Positions 33,572 to 45,151 of a DNA stretch of 45,151 bases are shown here, piece by piece. The DNA is taken from positions 1-45,151 of the forward strand of contig JAAMPI010000287.1 in the NCBI GenBank assembly GCA_013054445.1, in the 5' to 3' direction. The translations under genes were made by a program, and so were the position numbers. The notes beneath the pieces were generated by a model that saw nothing but the letters and a program-made list of their open reading frames with translations, was not told the DNA's origin and made no database searches. Source of the stretch: Cudoniella acicularis (taxonomy: Eukaryota > Ascomycota > Leotiomycetes > Helotiales > Helotiaceae). Each line of letters begins with the position of its first letter. Position 1 is the first letter of the stretch.

Positions 33572-36500
33572 GGAAGCATCTAGTCACAAGGAATAAAGCG
33601 AGAATTCCGGGGCGCGGCGCATATACGATGGGATCGATTGAGGTGTTGATAAAGATAAACTTTGATGTAACAATTGGCGCTGGGGCTGTCGATTGAATGC
33701 TTTTAATTGCCTGGGAAAGGGAAATTTAGAATGGTCATTTGCTCTTTTTTTTTAAAACCTTGTGTGTTTTGAGAGAAGTTTTGTCAGTCAGTCAGGGTAG
33801 AATATTTGATGATGTTGCGTCATTGTCGCTGCTGCAGTCCTAAATTTTCTCGTCTCTTGTTTGTTCCTATTAAAAAAACATGCACATCTCGTACACATGC
33901 GGTTTCTCCCTCTCTCGCTTTTGTTAGATGAGCGTGCCCCTGTTGTGTTCAGCAAGGGGGATTGAATGATGGGGAGTTAGGGATATGAAATATGATATAC
34001 AGGTAGAAGTAACTGTACTGTGTTGTGCCTTCTCATGAGTAAAGTGAAATCCTTCAATCTTGCAGCTAATCATTTCATGATTTCCAAAATAATTCTACAA
34101 TGCCCCTGCAGCATTATTGTCTTTAGCAATTTCTCGCCACCATTATTAGTCATCGCACAATCAATCCATCGATTTCAACCAATCCACGTTAAAAGAACGA
34201 TACGTGGATAGGCGGATATGCGATTCATTATTGTTAGCTTATTAAGGGCCCAAAGTCCACTTTCTCGACATGCAACAAATATCTTTTTTTTTCTGGGTCC
34301 ATTTTTCAGTCTATCAATGATCTATTGTCAGATCTACCTGCCCACCTGGGTCACCCCTCTCTCTCGTATTACCGGTGTACGGTACACGGCACGTCATGAC
34401 CTTAAAAAAGAGATTGGCTGACATGTAGTATGTATGTACGGATGTATGGTTATTTTGGGGTTAAATTTGCATTTATTTTGGTGTTTTGTAAATTGAAAAC
34501 GACTTATTTATAGCGACGCAGGCTCGTCCAAAAATAATACAACGGACATAGCTGACTGGCTTCGTACAGTGTATGCCGGGTAATAATGAAAGGCAAGGCG
34601 GTCCGAGATTGAGCGTACCAACCTACGTGGATGTGGAGTTCTTAGTTGAGCTTTCCAACTTTTGGTTTAGTTGGAAGGCTCGCTGTTCGGGTTTTGGTAG
34701 TTAGACACCGAGATCACCTCCGTAAATAGTGTTGATGATACAGCTCCGTTGAACCCACCCAACTATTTGGGTAGGGGAAGATAGTTAAATTATGCATACG
34801 TAAGTATATCGACCCTCTAGACTTTGCGCTAGTTTAATGGAGTCATTTTGGGGAGTGCAGTATGGGGAGAGGGGATGGTGAAGCTGTAGTCAATAGTTGA
34901 GAAAGAATTGTTGCAATGATTGATTAAGAGAGAGACCGAGTGGAGTAGGGTTAAATCTTTTAAAAGCTGTGAAAACTTTTAAGGGTTGACAGGTGAAGTG
35001 AGATTGAGTCAGTAAGTCGTCAAAACTCGTTCAAGTGCACTGTGGTTTTGGAAAGTGAATCGATCGATCAACCGGGTATTCGGGAAGGCCGTGGGTGGAA
35101 CTTTCAAACTTTTCGCCATTATTCAATTGGAATCGCCCTCAAACTTTTCAACAAGACTGTAAAGAAATATTTTGGTTGTTGTTTTTGGATGGATGGAGAG
35201 TTAAATATCACTTGAGATTGAGACTATTATTTAGTACCGAATTTTTCATCTCGATTCCATCCAACATCGGGGATCTATTCTTCCGGAAGATTGAAAATAT
35301 GAAAGTGGAAGGTAATTGTGATTTGAGATAGGATGAGAAAGGATGATGGAGATGAAATGACAAGGGAAGAAAATTAGAACAGGGTTGGATGCATCCCAAA
35401 GATCAGATGAGATGAAGTTTAACCCTTCCTACCTCCCACCTCACTTCACTTTACATCGTACCTGGCTCTCTCGAAATGAAAAGAATCAGAATTACTATAT
35501 AGATAGATATATATATCCACCTACAAACAGTAGAATTATCGTGAACAAAATATACAGTTTTCTTCGATCCCACCTCGCGATCTGCAAAGCTTGAGAGAGT
35601 GTGATGCTTGGCGGGGTAAAAGAGGGGTAAATGCTCACTCGGTGCTGACTCCCGGGGAACAAGACAGCGAATAGCTATTTCACCGCCGGTTTTTTCTCTC
35701 TCAAAAGTTTAAGAGGCTGCGGCGTAGGGAGTTATCTTCTTCGTCTTGGAAGAAAATAAAAATATCAAATCGCATCATCCTGGATTATGGGATGAGATTG
35801 GAGCCGCTCCGAGTCTCCGACATGTGAAGTTCTGGCCCGAATCACGTGTTCCCATACCCCTCCATTTCAGGAGATCTGCAACAGGGAAGCCGCAAATCTG
35901 CGATCCACTTCCTCTATTTCTGGAATTCCCTCTTCCCAACTTCCCAATCCCCTCATTTCAAGTTTGCAACCTCGGTATCAATCAGGTCATATCAGCATCA
36001 GCTTGATATCATATCATAACGCCCTCACATGCGCCTCAAAGGAGAAGCCATTTCCACAGCTTGAAAATCGCATTTCGACTGGCATAGCACTTTCCTTGCC
36101 TCCGGAACAAAAATTAATAGTATGCATGATGCAGTTAATTAAACCGTTTTCTGTCATTGAATTAAATATTGCTTTTTTGCGAGGCTTCTCTAGAACTCTC
36201 CTTGGCTTGAGTGAAAGGAAAGGAGATCCGAGACTTGTGGAAATTGATAGTTTTCCGTTGTCTTACCATTTCAGGAGAAGTCAGACAGTTGTCTGAAATA
36301 TTTCCTAGCTGTTGTCGCTTACGTGTTTGCTTTTTGCATCTGCTGATATTCGTTTTGCGAATAAGTGGTGATGTTTTACTTTTTGGCCCGCGGCTGTAGT
36401 GGGGGTGAAGTGCGTCAAGTCCACTGAAGTTGTCAACATCCCACATTTTTTCAGAGTTGTCAGCGTACCTGCATCCGTGCTCTTGCCTTGTCTCAGCTAT

Positions 36501-39500
36501 AGGGACAGTGTGCTATCATGATGGTCATGTCATGGAGTGAGTTCCAGATCAATCAAACTCGCGCGTATGATTGTCAGAGACGACGAGCTGGCGACTATCT
36601 ATTTTGGAGTTGCCGAGACTGAAAGGCCGCGATGATATGCAGCCCGTCGGAGTTGAACTGTAATTGGGTTTGAACACGAGCGTTACAGATTGAAGTCAAT
36701 TGCAACACTTCGAGGAGTCTTATTTTGGGCACATTCGCGGTTTTCTCCTAGATGAGGCACTTTTGCAAATTTCCTCGTATTGCTGGCTGATTCCATGTGC
36801 TGGTAATGCTGGTGCGCTGTTGGGGCATCGAACACAACTCATCCAAGGAAGATGAGACGTTTTTAAGCCCCATCGTCCTGATAGGCCGCCCGACGATGCT
36901 CGCCATAGTTCCCTTGTCATCGAGTGATGAATGTCGTCTTCTTATGATCAACGCCACTGTCACAACTTCTGCAGCTGTTGCCGTCGGCATTGGTGGAGAT
37001 GGAAGAGCACATGTCGGCATGGTGCTGCTGCTGTCAGTGATTGCGCCTCAAAGAGCATTTCCAGTTTGTGCGACAAGGGCAGTGGGATCAATAAAGTCGG
37101 TGAGAAGTGTTGCCTCGGGTACAACGTTCAGCTGGTTACGTCGGAGATTCTATTGTGGTAATGCAGTCCTAAAGTGGAATGAGCGGGGGAGGCGAAGCAA
37201 ATACGGTCATGCCCCAAGATCTTCCTCTGTTGTGTACGATGTTGTGCAGATGTATTAGATGGAAGCCAGAAGATAAATGGAAGGCAAGTAGGGCTGATTG
37301 AGGATGCAAGAAGATCACAGCCACGCTTTTGTGTAGCCAGAGTAGGAAATGTCAGCTTGGCAACTTTGTACTACTGGAATTGTAGATTGGCAGAAGTATA
37401 AATATACCCCATAACCCCGAATCGTTGCAGGTTACACCATTCCGATAAATATGGGTGGAAATTCTCCGCCGTAAGTTATGGCGGGGAAGGTTGGCCTATC
37501 TATAAATGTCGGCCATATCAAGCAGGTCATATTGGGTGTAACACTACTGCCTCAAAGCTCACCGCCAACCACTTTTCCTAATTGTGGAGAGCGTACAATT
37601 GCTCACATGATGATGTAGTGTAATGTTACAATCATTGACTTCCCACGTGCAGAATGAATGAATTCCATACCCTGGTTTTCAGGAAGAGAAAGCCGCTCGG
37701 CGGCAATCAAGGTATGACTTGTCGAGAAAACATCTTCCGGTTAGTCAGGGCTTGACAGAGACCTACCTGGGCCAAAAATTGATGCAGATAGCCAAAAATA
37801 GGTGGGAGAGGATACTGATATCGGGATGCTGCTTTAGTGATCTGTTGGCGGCGGGTTGCTTGCGGAAGGTTCGGTTGAGATAAGCCTGCGGTGCCGATAA
37901 TAAACGCAGGAGGAGAAACAGATTTCCGTTATGAGACGTTAAAAGTTGAAAGAACCCATCCAGGCTTTCTGGATGCTGAAATTCGAATATACGGTGTCTA
38001 AATGCCATTTGGGTGGTAGTTGAACGTTCTTGTCCTTGGAATTTTTGCCTAAAGCTTAGAAAGTAACATGTTCCTGCTGCTCGTATTTCCCTAAGCTTCA
38101 GTTTAGTTCTAGGCGAGCACATCCAACCTCGAGAAATACCGCTGGTCCTAAATCGAGGGCCAACGCCTTATTACTCGCAGTGTGAGAATTTCATGTTCCA
38201 TCGGGGGTTCACCGAAGCGGAAGCTTGCGGATCGGGAAGTTCAAGACGTTGGCCTAGAATGCTGACGTTTAACGTACTCGGGCTTTGACGTTAAAGTTGT
38301 TACTCCGGAAGAACTTCCGACTGCATGAGCCAGACTATCGTATTTGACAAAGTCTTCGAAATCTCCTAAATCTCCTTAATTCCATCCCGGAGGATGATAA
38401 GGCCATGATAAACTATTGTCTGGCATATCGCCCGAGACCAGCCGCTGGGTCGAGTAGGAGTTGTTTTTGCCCGCTGTTATCCGGCTCCGTAGAGATTTGA
38501 CATGAAAAAGCCTTGTGGATAGAAATTGACAACTTGACAGCCTAAAGAAGACAAGACGGGACAATTGGTTCATTGCGACAGGAGACACGTGCTGAATGGT
38601 AGAAATTGGAATGGCTTTATTTTACACCGGAAATTGTGACATACGGCTGAAGATATTAAAGAATATGAATGGCATTTGATGGCGGAAGGCTTCCTAAGAC
38701 ACGCAATCGGTGCCGCTGCAAAATTGAAATTTTCAAACCGGAAAAAGGTACAACCACAGCTCAAACCCCGATGGCTGCAGGGCACAATTGTTGAACGACT
38801 GTTTTAGCGCGATACGGGGACTATTGCAAGATTTCGAATGTGTTGAATGGGGGTTGAGTGGTGCTATTATGGTCAAGCTTGAGCTTGATGATGCATGACA
38901 GAAACGTTGGAGGGACGTTCAAAAGGCCGGTGCCGCGAAAACGTTTGTCCGTCAAATTCCTGCTTGGGTCCTCAGTAGGTGCTTTCACTGCTCTAAAAAC
39001 AGCGAGCCTAGTGAAGACCCTGGTCCTTGCGAAGATCAGGGGCCTTTTCCGCTCCTTCTATTCCTCTAGTCTTCCGTACCTGTCGAACGCTACAACTATT
39101 ACTTCATGTCGTGAGTCAAGACGCGCTGGGCGTCTGTATAATTTCCTTGCAAGCGCCTCTCTTTTAGATTTTAAAAAGCAAAAGCCTATCTCGCTTCTTG
39201 TCGCTTTTATTAGCCTGATAATGCCACATTCCTAGGTGCAGCATCCTCACTGCTTCAGTCTCTTCAAGGCTCAAGGGGCAGCTGATTTCCCGAAAGAGTA
39301 AGCTGTGAGGTAGTCCACAACAGCTGGGTATTGTTTCTTGGCCGAAAAGAGAAGATGGTTCTATTATTGCATTCTTATCTAAGCGCAGAACTCCTGCGAC
39401 TCCAACTATAACTTACCGGGTTGCCGGTAGAGCACGGCCACACCCTCATTTCCACCATCTTGCACATATCAGCCTTGTGCTTCCTTTGACGCCTTCTGGA

Positions 39501-41620
39501 AACACCGAACGCCGAATTACCCCTCGTCGCCCCTCGATCTTCCCTTTCCAGCTGCTTTGTGTCCGATATTCCGGGATGAAAATTCACTAAAAATGTAAGA
39601 GACTGGCGCCAGCACATTGCATATTCTACAAACTTCTGATTCACATCATCTCACAAGATCAGGCTACTCAGCTACTGTCTGCCCGCATGTGGCGAATGAT
39701 CTATGTGGCTTGAGTAATTCCTGGACTCTGTTCCCGCCTTGTGGCTCGTGCCTCTATCTTTGCAAGTTTCTCTCGGTCATTGGGCCAGTCTCGCTCGCGA
39801 TAGATACGGAGGACGGTTCTCGTCCTGTGCTGTTGGCACGACCGAGCGAGAACTGGAGAAATAATTGTACCCCCAAGTTGCCGAATCGAGCTCAGAAGCT
39901 TATCGACATTTTTGATCCGGGACCTTGAAGCCCTGTGAGGGATCATTATTAAATGGCCCACTTAGCGCTTAGGATCTGCTTTTAAATGCTCGCCAAGGCG
40001 GCAAGTGGGACTTAGCACAGACGAAAGGAGCGCTACTGCCCCTTGAGGCCTAACCAGGCAAAAGCTAAAATAACTTGGAAGCTGTTCCTGGCGGGGCGGC
40101 GGGCGGCGGGCGGCTTCAAGGCTTGCCCAAGCGCTACAGGGATGAACACGAGGGTTCGGGAGCAGTTGAAGCTTAAAAAAATTGATGGTTCACAGACGGG
40201 AATTCAGATGTTGCCAACAAACTTGCCCAAAGAAGTAGTTTTGGCATTCCCCGCCTAGCGGTGTTTCTTACTCTGCGGTGTAGCGCGAGCAGACAATGCG
40301 CAAAGCGATGCACAGCTGAGAGGCGTTGCTCTCTGTGTGACCGGCAAGAAGTGGTGAACTTTCCGGATAGGAATAATGCGGAAGAACTCAGAGTGCTTTT
40401 AGGTGCAGCCTCGCCGGCACCATAGCGACGAGCAGTTCATAACACTTTCCGCGGATCTACTGTCGACTCTCTGCAAACAAACAAAGTTTCCACGCTTCAC
40501 AACCAGGCAAGGACCACCCTCACAGGCTCACAGTCGACACTGCCAGGCGCGAGAAGAAGATCCTATATACAGCGCGCCTAAATATCTGCCCACCGGTATC
40601 GATACACTCTCCACCTCGGCCCACGCCTCTTCCAAATTACCTGCGTACCTAGGTACCTAGGTACCATCGGTTCACCGCCGACTGGCGTGATCTCCAGCAC
40701 CCCTTCGGCAGCCCAAATCATCGACACAGGGATCTCGCGTACCCCAGCCCACCACAGTGGCACACCCTGCCAGTTTGCGCGTGTACCTGGGTGCCCCTGG
40801 TCCCGTGGCGATCTAGTCATTGTCCAACCGTGTGGCTAGTTGATCACAGAGAGAGTCGAGAAACACACTATCAAGCCCTTTTGCGCCTAGGTTCCAGAAT
40901 TCCGTGCCAGTAGTCCATAGTCTCGATCAAGACTCGGTCAAGGCGCAGAGGCAAGGTAATCATCAAGACAAAGCCAAAACCTCCAGAGCCACCTTCCGGC
41001 TTGCGCTGTATCAGCATTCACTCTCCACGCCCAATCGCTCACCACTTCCCGCCTTCGTCTTCGTCCACCCTTCTCCTAGGCGAGCCCTTCGGCAGAGCCT
41101 AACTTTCCTTCCGCATCATCTTACGCCTTCCCTCTTCCATACTTTGACAGCAGTGCCAGCTGGAGGTGGTCAGTTTGTGCTCTCAGACTTCAACATTCGT
41201 TTTCTCCTCTTCTTACTTTGTTCGTTTTAGCTCCGACAATATTCATCCTTGGGACCTTCACGGCCTTCACACTCGTAGTCAAACACTCGTTCAATCCCCA
41301 GCGAAGTCCCAGGTAAAGACTCTTACAACCAGCTCTCAGTGCTGCCCAGCAAATACTTCAGCACTACGTCTAATTTGTACGAATCTTGCTTCCCGTTTCC
41401 CCCTCTTCTCCCCACCACGCCTTCTAACTTGGAAGCAGTACTGGCAAACAAGAGAGCTCTGGTCTATGAGTTACTCTTGAATTTTTTTACATACAATCGC
41501 TCAACACATTCCTGCTTACTCGCGTTCACTGAAGCGCGGGGAAGTCCAGGAGAATTTGGAAGCCTCTGGCTGCCCTTCGACCCGTATATAATCTAATCAG
41601 AAAACAACCACGCCGCTGCC
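33572..41620. other. 8-kb intergenic interval upstream of the GT2 gene
   Basis: No supported gene. Candidate frames at 36748-37258 (both strands), 37763-38122 (minus) and 38858-39235 (plus) lack recognisable motifs or proper starts; 36.7-37.25 kb is locally G/C-richer than its surroundings and is the best place for a missed exon. 34.0-36.4 kb is AT-rich. 40.07-40.12 kb has a GGCGGG-type G/C run. 40.9-41.6 kb is strongly C/T-rich with several short ATG frames, as expected of a long promoter and leader. Confidence 0.5.
40645..40664. repeat. Perfect 20-bp palindrome of TACCTAGG units
   Basis: GTACCTAGGTACCTAGGTAC is its own reverse complement and contains two overlapping TACCTAGG units. Related half-units occur at about 31501 (ACCTAGGTA) and 15987 (CTAGGTAGGT). 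About 950 bp upstream of the GT2 ATG. Confidence 0.7.
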
Positions 41621-44565
41621 ATGGGATTAGGAGGTTATTTCAAGGCGAGTAAGCCAGACCCACCACAGGAGATATCAGAGAAACCAGTCTCGACCTCGCC
41701 GCAACCTAATTATGATATGGAATTGCAACCCCCAACTTCGAGATTTGGCTCATCGAGGAATTCGCTTTCTAATCGGTCAACCCGAAGTTCGACGTTTCTG
41801 GACGACATCAAACATGAGGTTATGGTAAACTACCTATACCAGCAGCAATGTTCACACCTGTGGGTCAGTGACGGGAGTGGAGAAATAGAAGGTGTTCTCC
41901 TCAGGAAGTCGAGAAATACATACATGGCTTGCCCGCCACAATTGGGCAGTTCGCCTTTTGCTGCAGCTTGCGCAGCTCTTAATGTTCAAGTAGGTTGAAC
42001 TAACAATCTGGTGGTATCTAAGCTGACTTTCGAAGTGTGCCATGACAGTCAATTCCAGAGTTATCAAGACCTTCCTTCAATGGTCTCCCGACGCAGTCGA
42101 TGTCCCTTTACTAAATGGTCTCCGAATTCAAATTCTGCCCACAATCGAAGATTTACCGCGGGCAAGAAAACATCAATTTGCTGCTTTCGTGGCATCGGAA
42201 GCTTTGTTAGTGGTTTGGGATGATGAAGCTTTACACTTGGTTCAGCGTGCCAAAGCTATTGAATCGGAGTTGATGGAATTGGTATGGAAGACGGGCGACG
42301 CAGAAGACGAAGAAAAGAAGGAACCCACCGCTGGTATCTATACCATTGATGAGGAGAGCGGCGAGATCATTCCTGACAAGCGTGGATTGCACTTGCAGAA
42401 TACGGTGCTCGTTGCCCTAACACTCATATTGATCATGACATCGTTAGGAGCCGGTGCCCGACAGCTTGCCATTGAGGTGGCCGTTGACTACAACTATACA
42501 CGTCTCGCACTGTTGGCTTTGACACCCGTGCAGATCTTCTTCACGCTCTTCTTCGCACAAGTCATCGTTGGTTGTTTGGCTCAGTTGTTCGGACCAGTCC
42601 GACAACTGTCAATCAACTCCAAATTCTACTCGGCACGCGCCCCCCCTCGCATTCAAGGCACAACTCTTCCTCACATCACCATCCAGTGCCCCGTATATAA
42701 GGAAGGTTTGAGCTCTGTCATTGCACCCACTGTCAAATCCATCAAGCAAGCTATCTCCACATACGAATTGCAAGGTGGATCAGCCAACATGTTCATTAAC
42801 GACGATGGTATGCAGATCATCGATGAGGAGGAACGCCGTGCCAGAATCGAATTTTATGCCGACCACAGCATTGGATGGGTCGCTAGACCCAAACATGGTG
42901 ACAACTTCATCAGAAAAGGAAAATGCAAGTAACTCGAAAATCTTAAAATAGTTCCCTGCTAACAAATGATGCAGTCAAGAAAGTAAGAACACTTTTGAGC
43001 AACTAGCCCTTCATATATTTATATGAAAAACTGCAAACCATGGACCCGTCAGGTACAAGGTGGACCGAGTGGTCCATTCCATAACGACCCTCACAATTCC
43101 GACGATCATCCTGGTCACCAATCAGGATTGTCCAGCAGTTCCCGAGGTTCTTTGAGTTAATGCTGATAATTTTTCTTACAGGCCTCAAACATGAACTTCG
43201 CATTGCATATCTCCTGCATGGTTGAGGAGAAACTTTGTTTGATTCAACGACCAGACGATTGGACTCAGGCAGATGAAGCTCAAGCATACGAGCGATGCCT
43301 GAAGGAAGCCCTTGAAGACAATGGACGTGCCTGGGCTGATGGCAACATCCGTGTTGGAGATTATATTTTGCTGAGTAGGTCAATTCAACACAAAGTGGTA
43401 TCGAATATGCTAATAAATTGCAGTTGACTCTGATACTCGTGTCCCACCCGACTGTCTTCTCGATGCTTGCTCTGAGATGGAACAGTCCCCTGAAGTTGGT
43501 ATCATGCAATTTTCGTCCGGTGTCATGCAAGTTGTCCACACTTACTTTGAGAACGGTATCACTTTCTTCACCAACCTCATTTACTCTGCTATCCGATACA
43601 CTGTCTCCAATGGCGATGTTGCTCCTTTCGTTGGTCACAATGCCATCCTTCGCTGGTCTGCCATTCAACAAGTCTCTTACGTGGACGAGGATAACTATGA
43701 GAAATTCTGGTCCGAATCGCACGTGTCTGAAGATTTCGATATGTCCCTGCGTCTTCAGGTCAATGGTTACACTATTCGCTTAGCTGCATGGGCTGGTGAA
43801 GGATTCAAGGAAGGAGTGTCACTTACTGTGTACGATGAACTGGCAAGATGGGAGAAATACGCCTACGGCTGCAACGAACTTCTGTTCTACCCTCTCCGCA
43901 AGTGGTTCTACAAAGGCCCTTTCACTCCTCTTTTCCGAAGATTCTTGTTCTCCAACATTCGATTCACCTCAAAAATCACCATTGTCTCGTATATTGGAAC
44001 TTACTACGCTATTGGCGCCGCCTGGATCATGACCACTGCCAACTATTTTGCGATTGGTTGGTTCAACGGTTACTTGGACAAATACTACGTGGATTCGTGG
44101 AAGGTTTGGTTCTCCATTATCATTGTCTTCAATGGTCTTGGAAACATTGCCCTGGCCGTTATGCGTTACAGAATCGGCGAGAGATCTCTTTTGTACGCAC
44201 TGTTTGAGAACTTCAAGTGGACCTTCATGCTGGCGATTTTCTTAGGTGGTCTCTCTCTGCACGTCTCCCAAGCTTTACTCGCACACATGTTCGAGATTGA
44301 CATGACCTGGGGCGCCACATCTAAGGAAGCCGAATTCTCCAACTTCTTCATTGAGGTTCCCAAGGTGCTATCGAAGTTTAAGTTCTCCATGTTCTTCTCT
44401 ATCGCCGGTATTGCTGGCATGATCATCTTGGCCACGGCACCATTCGTTCCATACGATTGGCAGATCACCGACTTCGTCGCCATTCTCCCCATGGCGACTG
44501 TGACAACGAGTCACTTGCTGCTGCCTCTGGTACTCAACCCAGCCTTGATGACCTTCTCCTGGTAG
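41621..44565 (+). CDS. GT2: Type 2 glycosyltransferase (GT2/CPS1-like processive polysaccharide synthase), 866 aa
   Basis: Integral membrane GT2 enzyme of the hyaluronan/cellulose-synthase-like class; I recognise it as the fungal GT2/CPS-1 type known to be needed for hyphal growth. Exons are 41621-41989, 42036-42924, 42975-42982, 43182-43374 and 43424-44565, 2601 nt. The intron 42925-42974 starts GCAAGT (GC-AG), exon 3 is only 8 nt, and together they restore GKFKKASNMNF; using the GT five bases later breaks the frame. Two transmembrane helices (about 244-262, 280-305) precede the catalytic domain: CPVYKEG near 341, NDDG at 378-381, DSD at 488-490, SED at 588-590 and ELARW at 625-629 (QxxRW-like, Glu for Gln). 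Several helices follow. The N-terminal about 60 residues are Ser-rich. Fully open; polymer product unknown. Confidence 0.93.
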
Positions 44566-45151
44566 ACGCATCTCATCTTGGTGGATCAACAGCCGCTTGG
44601 ATCCGGGTAGAATACGAGGTGGAGTAGTTGGGAGGGGAATTGTATATGAAGTACCTGCACACTGCATTAGCAGTTGGAGATATGGCAAGTGGATAATTGT
44701 TAATGAGCGTCATCTCGTTTGAAAAAGGAAGGGCGATTTTAGCGCTGCTGGCCTTGGGAGTCGAAGATCATCATACTTGGAATTTTCACAAAGGCGTTCT
44801 ATTTTTCTCATTTTTTATTGTTGCTGAAGATGATAATGGCATTTATTTATCAGCCAAAGCAAAGGTGGTGATGGGTAGGTGGCATTTGGCAAAGTGGGCA
44901 TAGTACAGCAACAGCACAGCAAAATCAGCAGATACTCATTGTTTTTCATTCTATCCTTCATATACATTTTTCATTTCCTTTCTACCAATCATTTTATCAT
45001 ACATTGTTTTTGGGGGCTTAGTAGCAGCAGTAGATGATGAATAGCGGAGAAGACGGAGAGAAGGCATTTTGGGGTTGTGGGTGCATTGATTGGTGCGCAA
45101 GATCGAAATGATGAATTTGGAGTATATATAGACGGGGATCAATAATTGTTT
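44566..45151. other. 3' flank of GT2 and window end
   Basis: No supported gene. The short frames at 44697-44903 (plus) and 44951-45142 (minus) show no motif or good start. Confidence 0.5.

Noticed and set aside
36748..37258. Overlapping frames on both strands as a gene
   Set aside because: No ATG-supported start with a recognisable domain, and both strands are equally open. Kept only as a note in the intergenic entry.
42929..42974. GT donor at 42929 (GTAACT) for the third GT2 intron
   Set aside because: It leaves two bases of a codon and the 8-nt exon then shifts the frame; the GC donor four bases earlier restores a continuous conserved reading.
43003..43722. 239-aa minus-strand frame
   Set aside because: Antisense shadow of the GT2 exons and intron.
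1..45151. CRISPR arrays, bacterial operons, rRNA genes or a secondary-metabolite cluster
   Set aside because: No regular spacer repeats, no rRNA-like sequence and no PKS, NRPS or terpene synthase; introns mark the DNA as eukaryotic.

Overview
This is nuclear DNA of a filamentous ascomycete. The genes have short spliceosomal introns, mostly 46-80 nt, with GTANGN donors and CTAAC/CTGAC-type branch sites a few bases before the acceptor. The products (GH3, GH92, membrane-anchored GH16, a GT2 hyphal polysaccharide synthase, thaumatin-like protein) are typical of Pezizomycotina. The tiny cysteine-rich proteins with a CGHxxCxxC core suggest Leotiomycetes/Helotiales, but that assignment is an inference from memory of such families.

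Layout. 1-1548 (+): 3' part of a fatty-acid transporter/very-long-chain acyl-CoA synthetase, cut by the window edge. 1771-4670 (-): membrane-anchored GH3 beta-glucosidase with one apparent single-base frameshift. 6943-9629 (-): secreted GH92 alpha-mannosidase with four exons, including a 33-nt exon followed by a GC-AG intron. 10.1-15.4 kb: small genes. Three encode 38-68 aa proteins sharing C-x2-C-x(10-12)-C-x2-C-G-H-x2-C-x2-C, one of them lacking a Cys. There is also a larger Cys-rich protein with a 43-44 aa tandem repeat and a 99-aa acidic/helical protein. 16.4-20.5 kb: a divergent pair of genes for single-pass membrane proteins, both broken by several small lesions: a propeller-like protein of unknown function (-) and an SGNH-hydrolase-like protein (+). 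21154-22946 (+): intact MFS transporter. 24835-25533 (+): secreted thaumatin-like protein. 25.5-32.1 kb: AT-rich, no convincing gene. 32111-33571 (+): membrane-anchored GH16 glucanase-like enzyme. 33.6-41.6 kb: long intergenic stretch. 41621-44565 (+): GT2/CPS1-type processive glycosyltransferase with a GC-AG intron and an 8-nt exon.

The common theme is cell-surface carbohydrate: GH3, GH16, GH92, GT2 and probably the decayed pair all make, trim or handle wall or secreted glycans, and most are anchored by an N-terminal transmembrane helix. Nothing indicates a co-regulated biosynthetic cluster.

The two least routine observations are the local group of tiny zinc-ligand proteins, two of them below usual gene-calling length, and the concentration of lesions in one divergent gene pair while more than 9 kb of coding sequence in five other genes is open throughout. 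All homology statements come from recognising motifs by eye; no database search was run.
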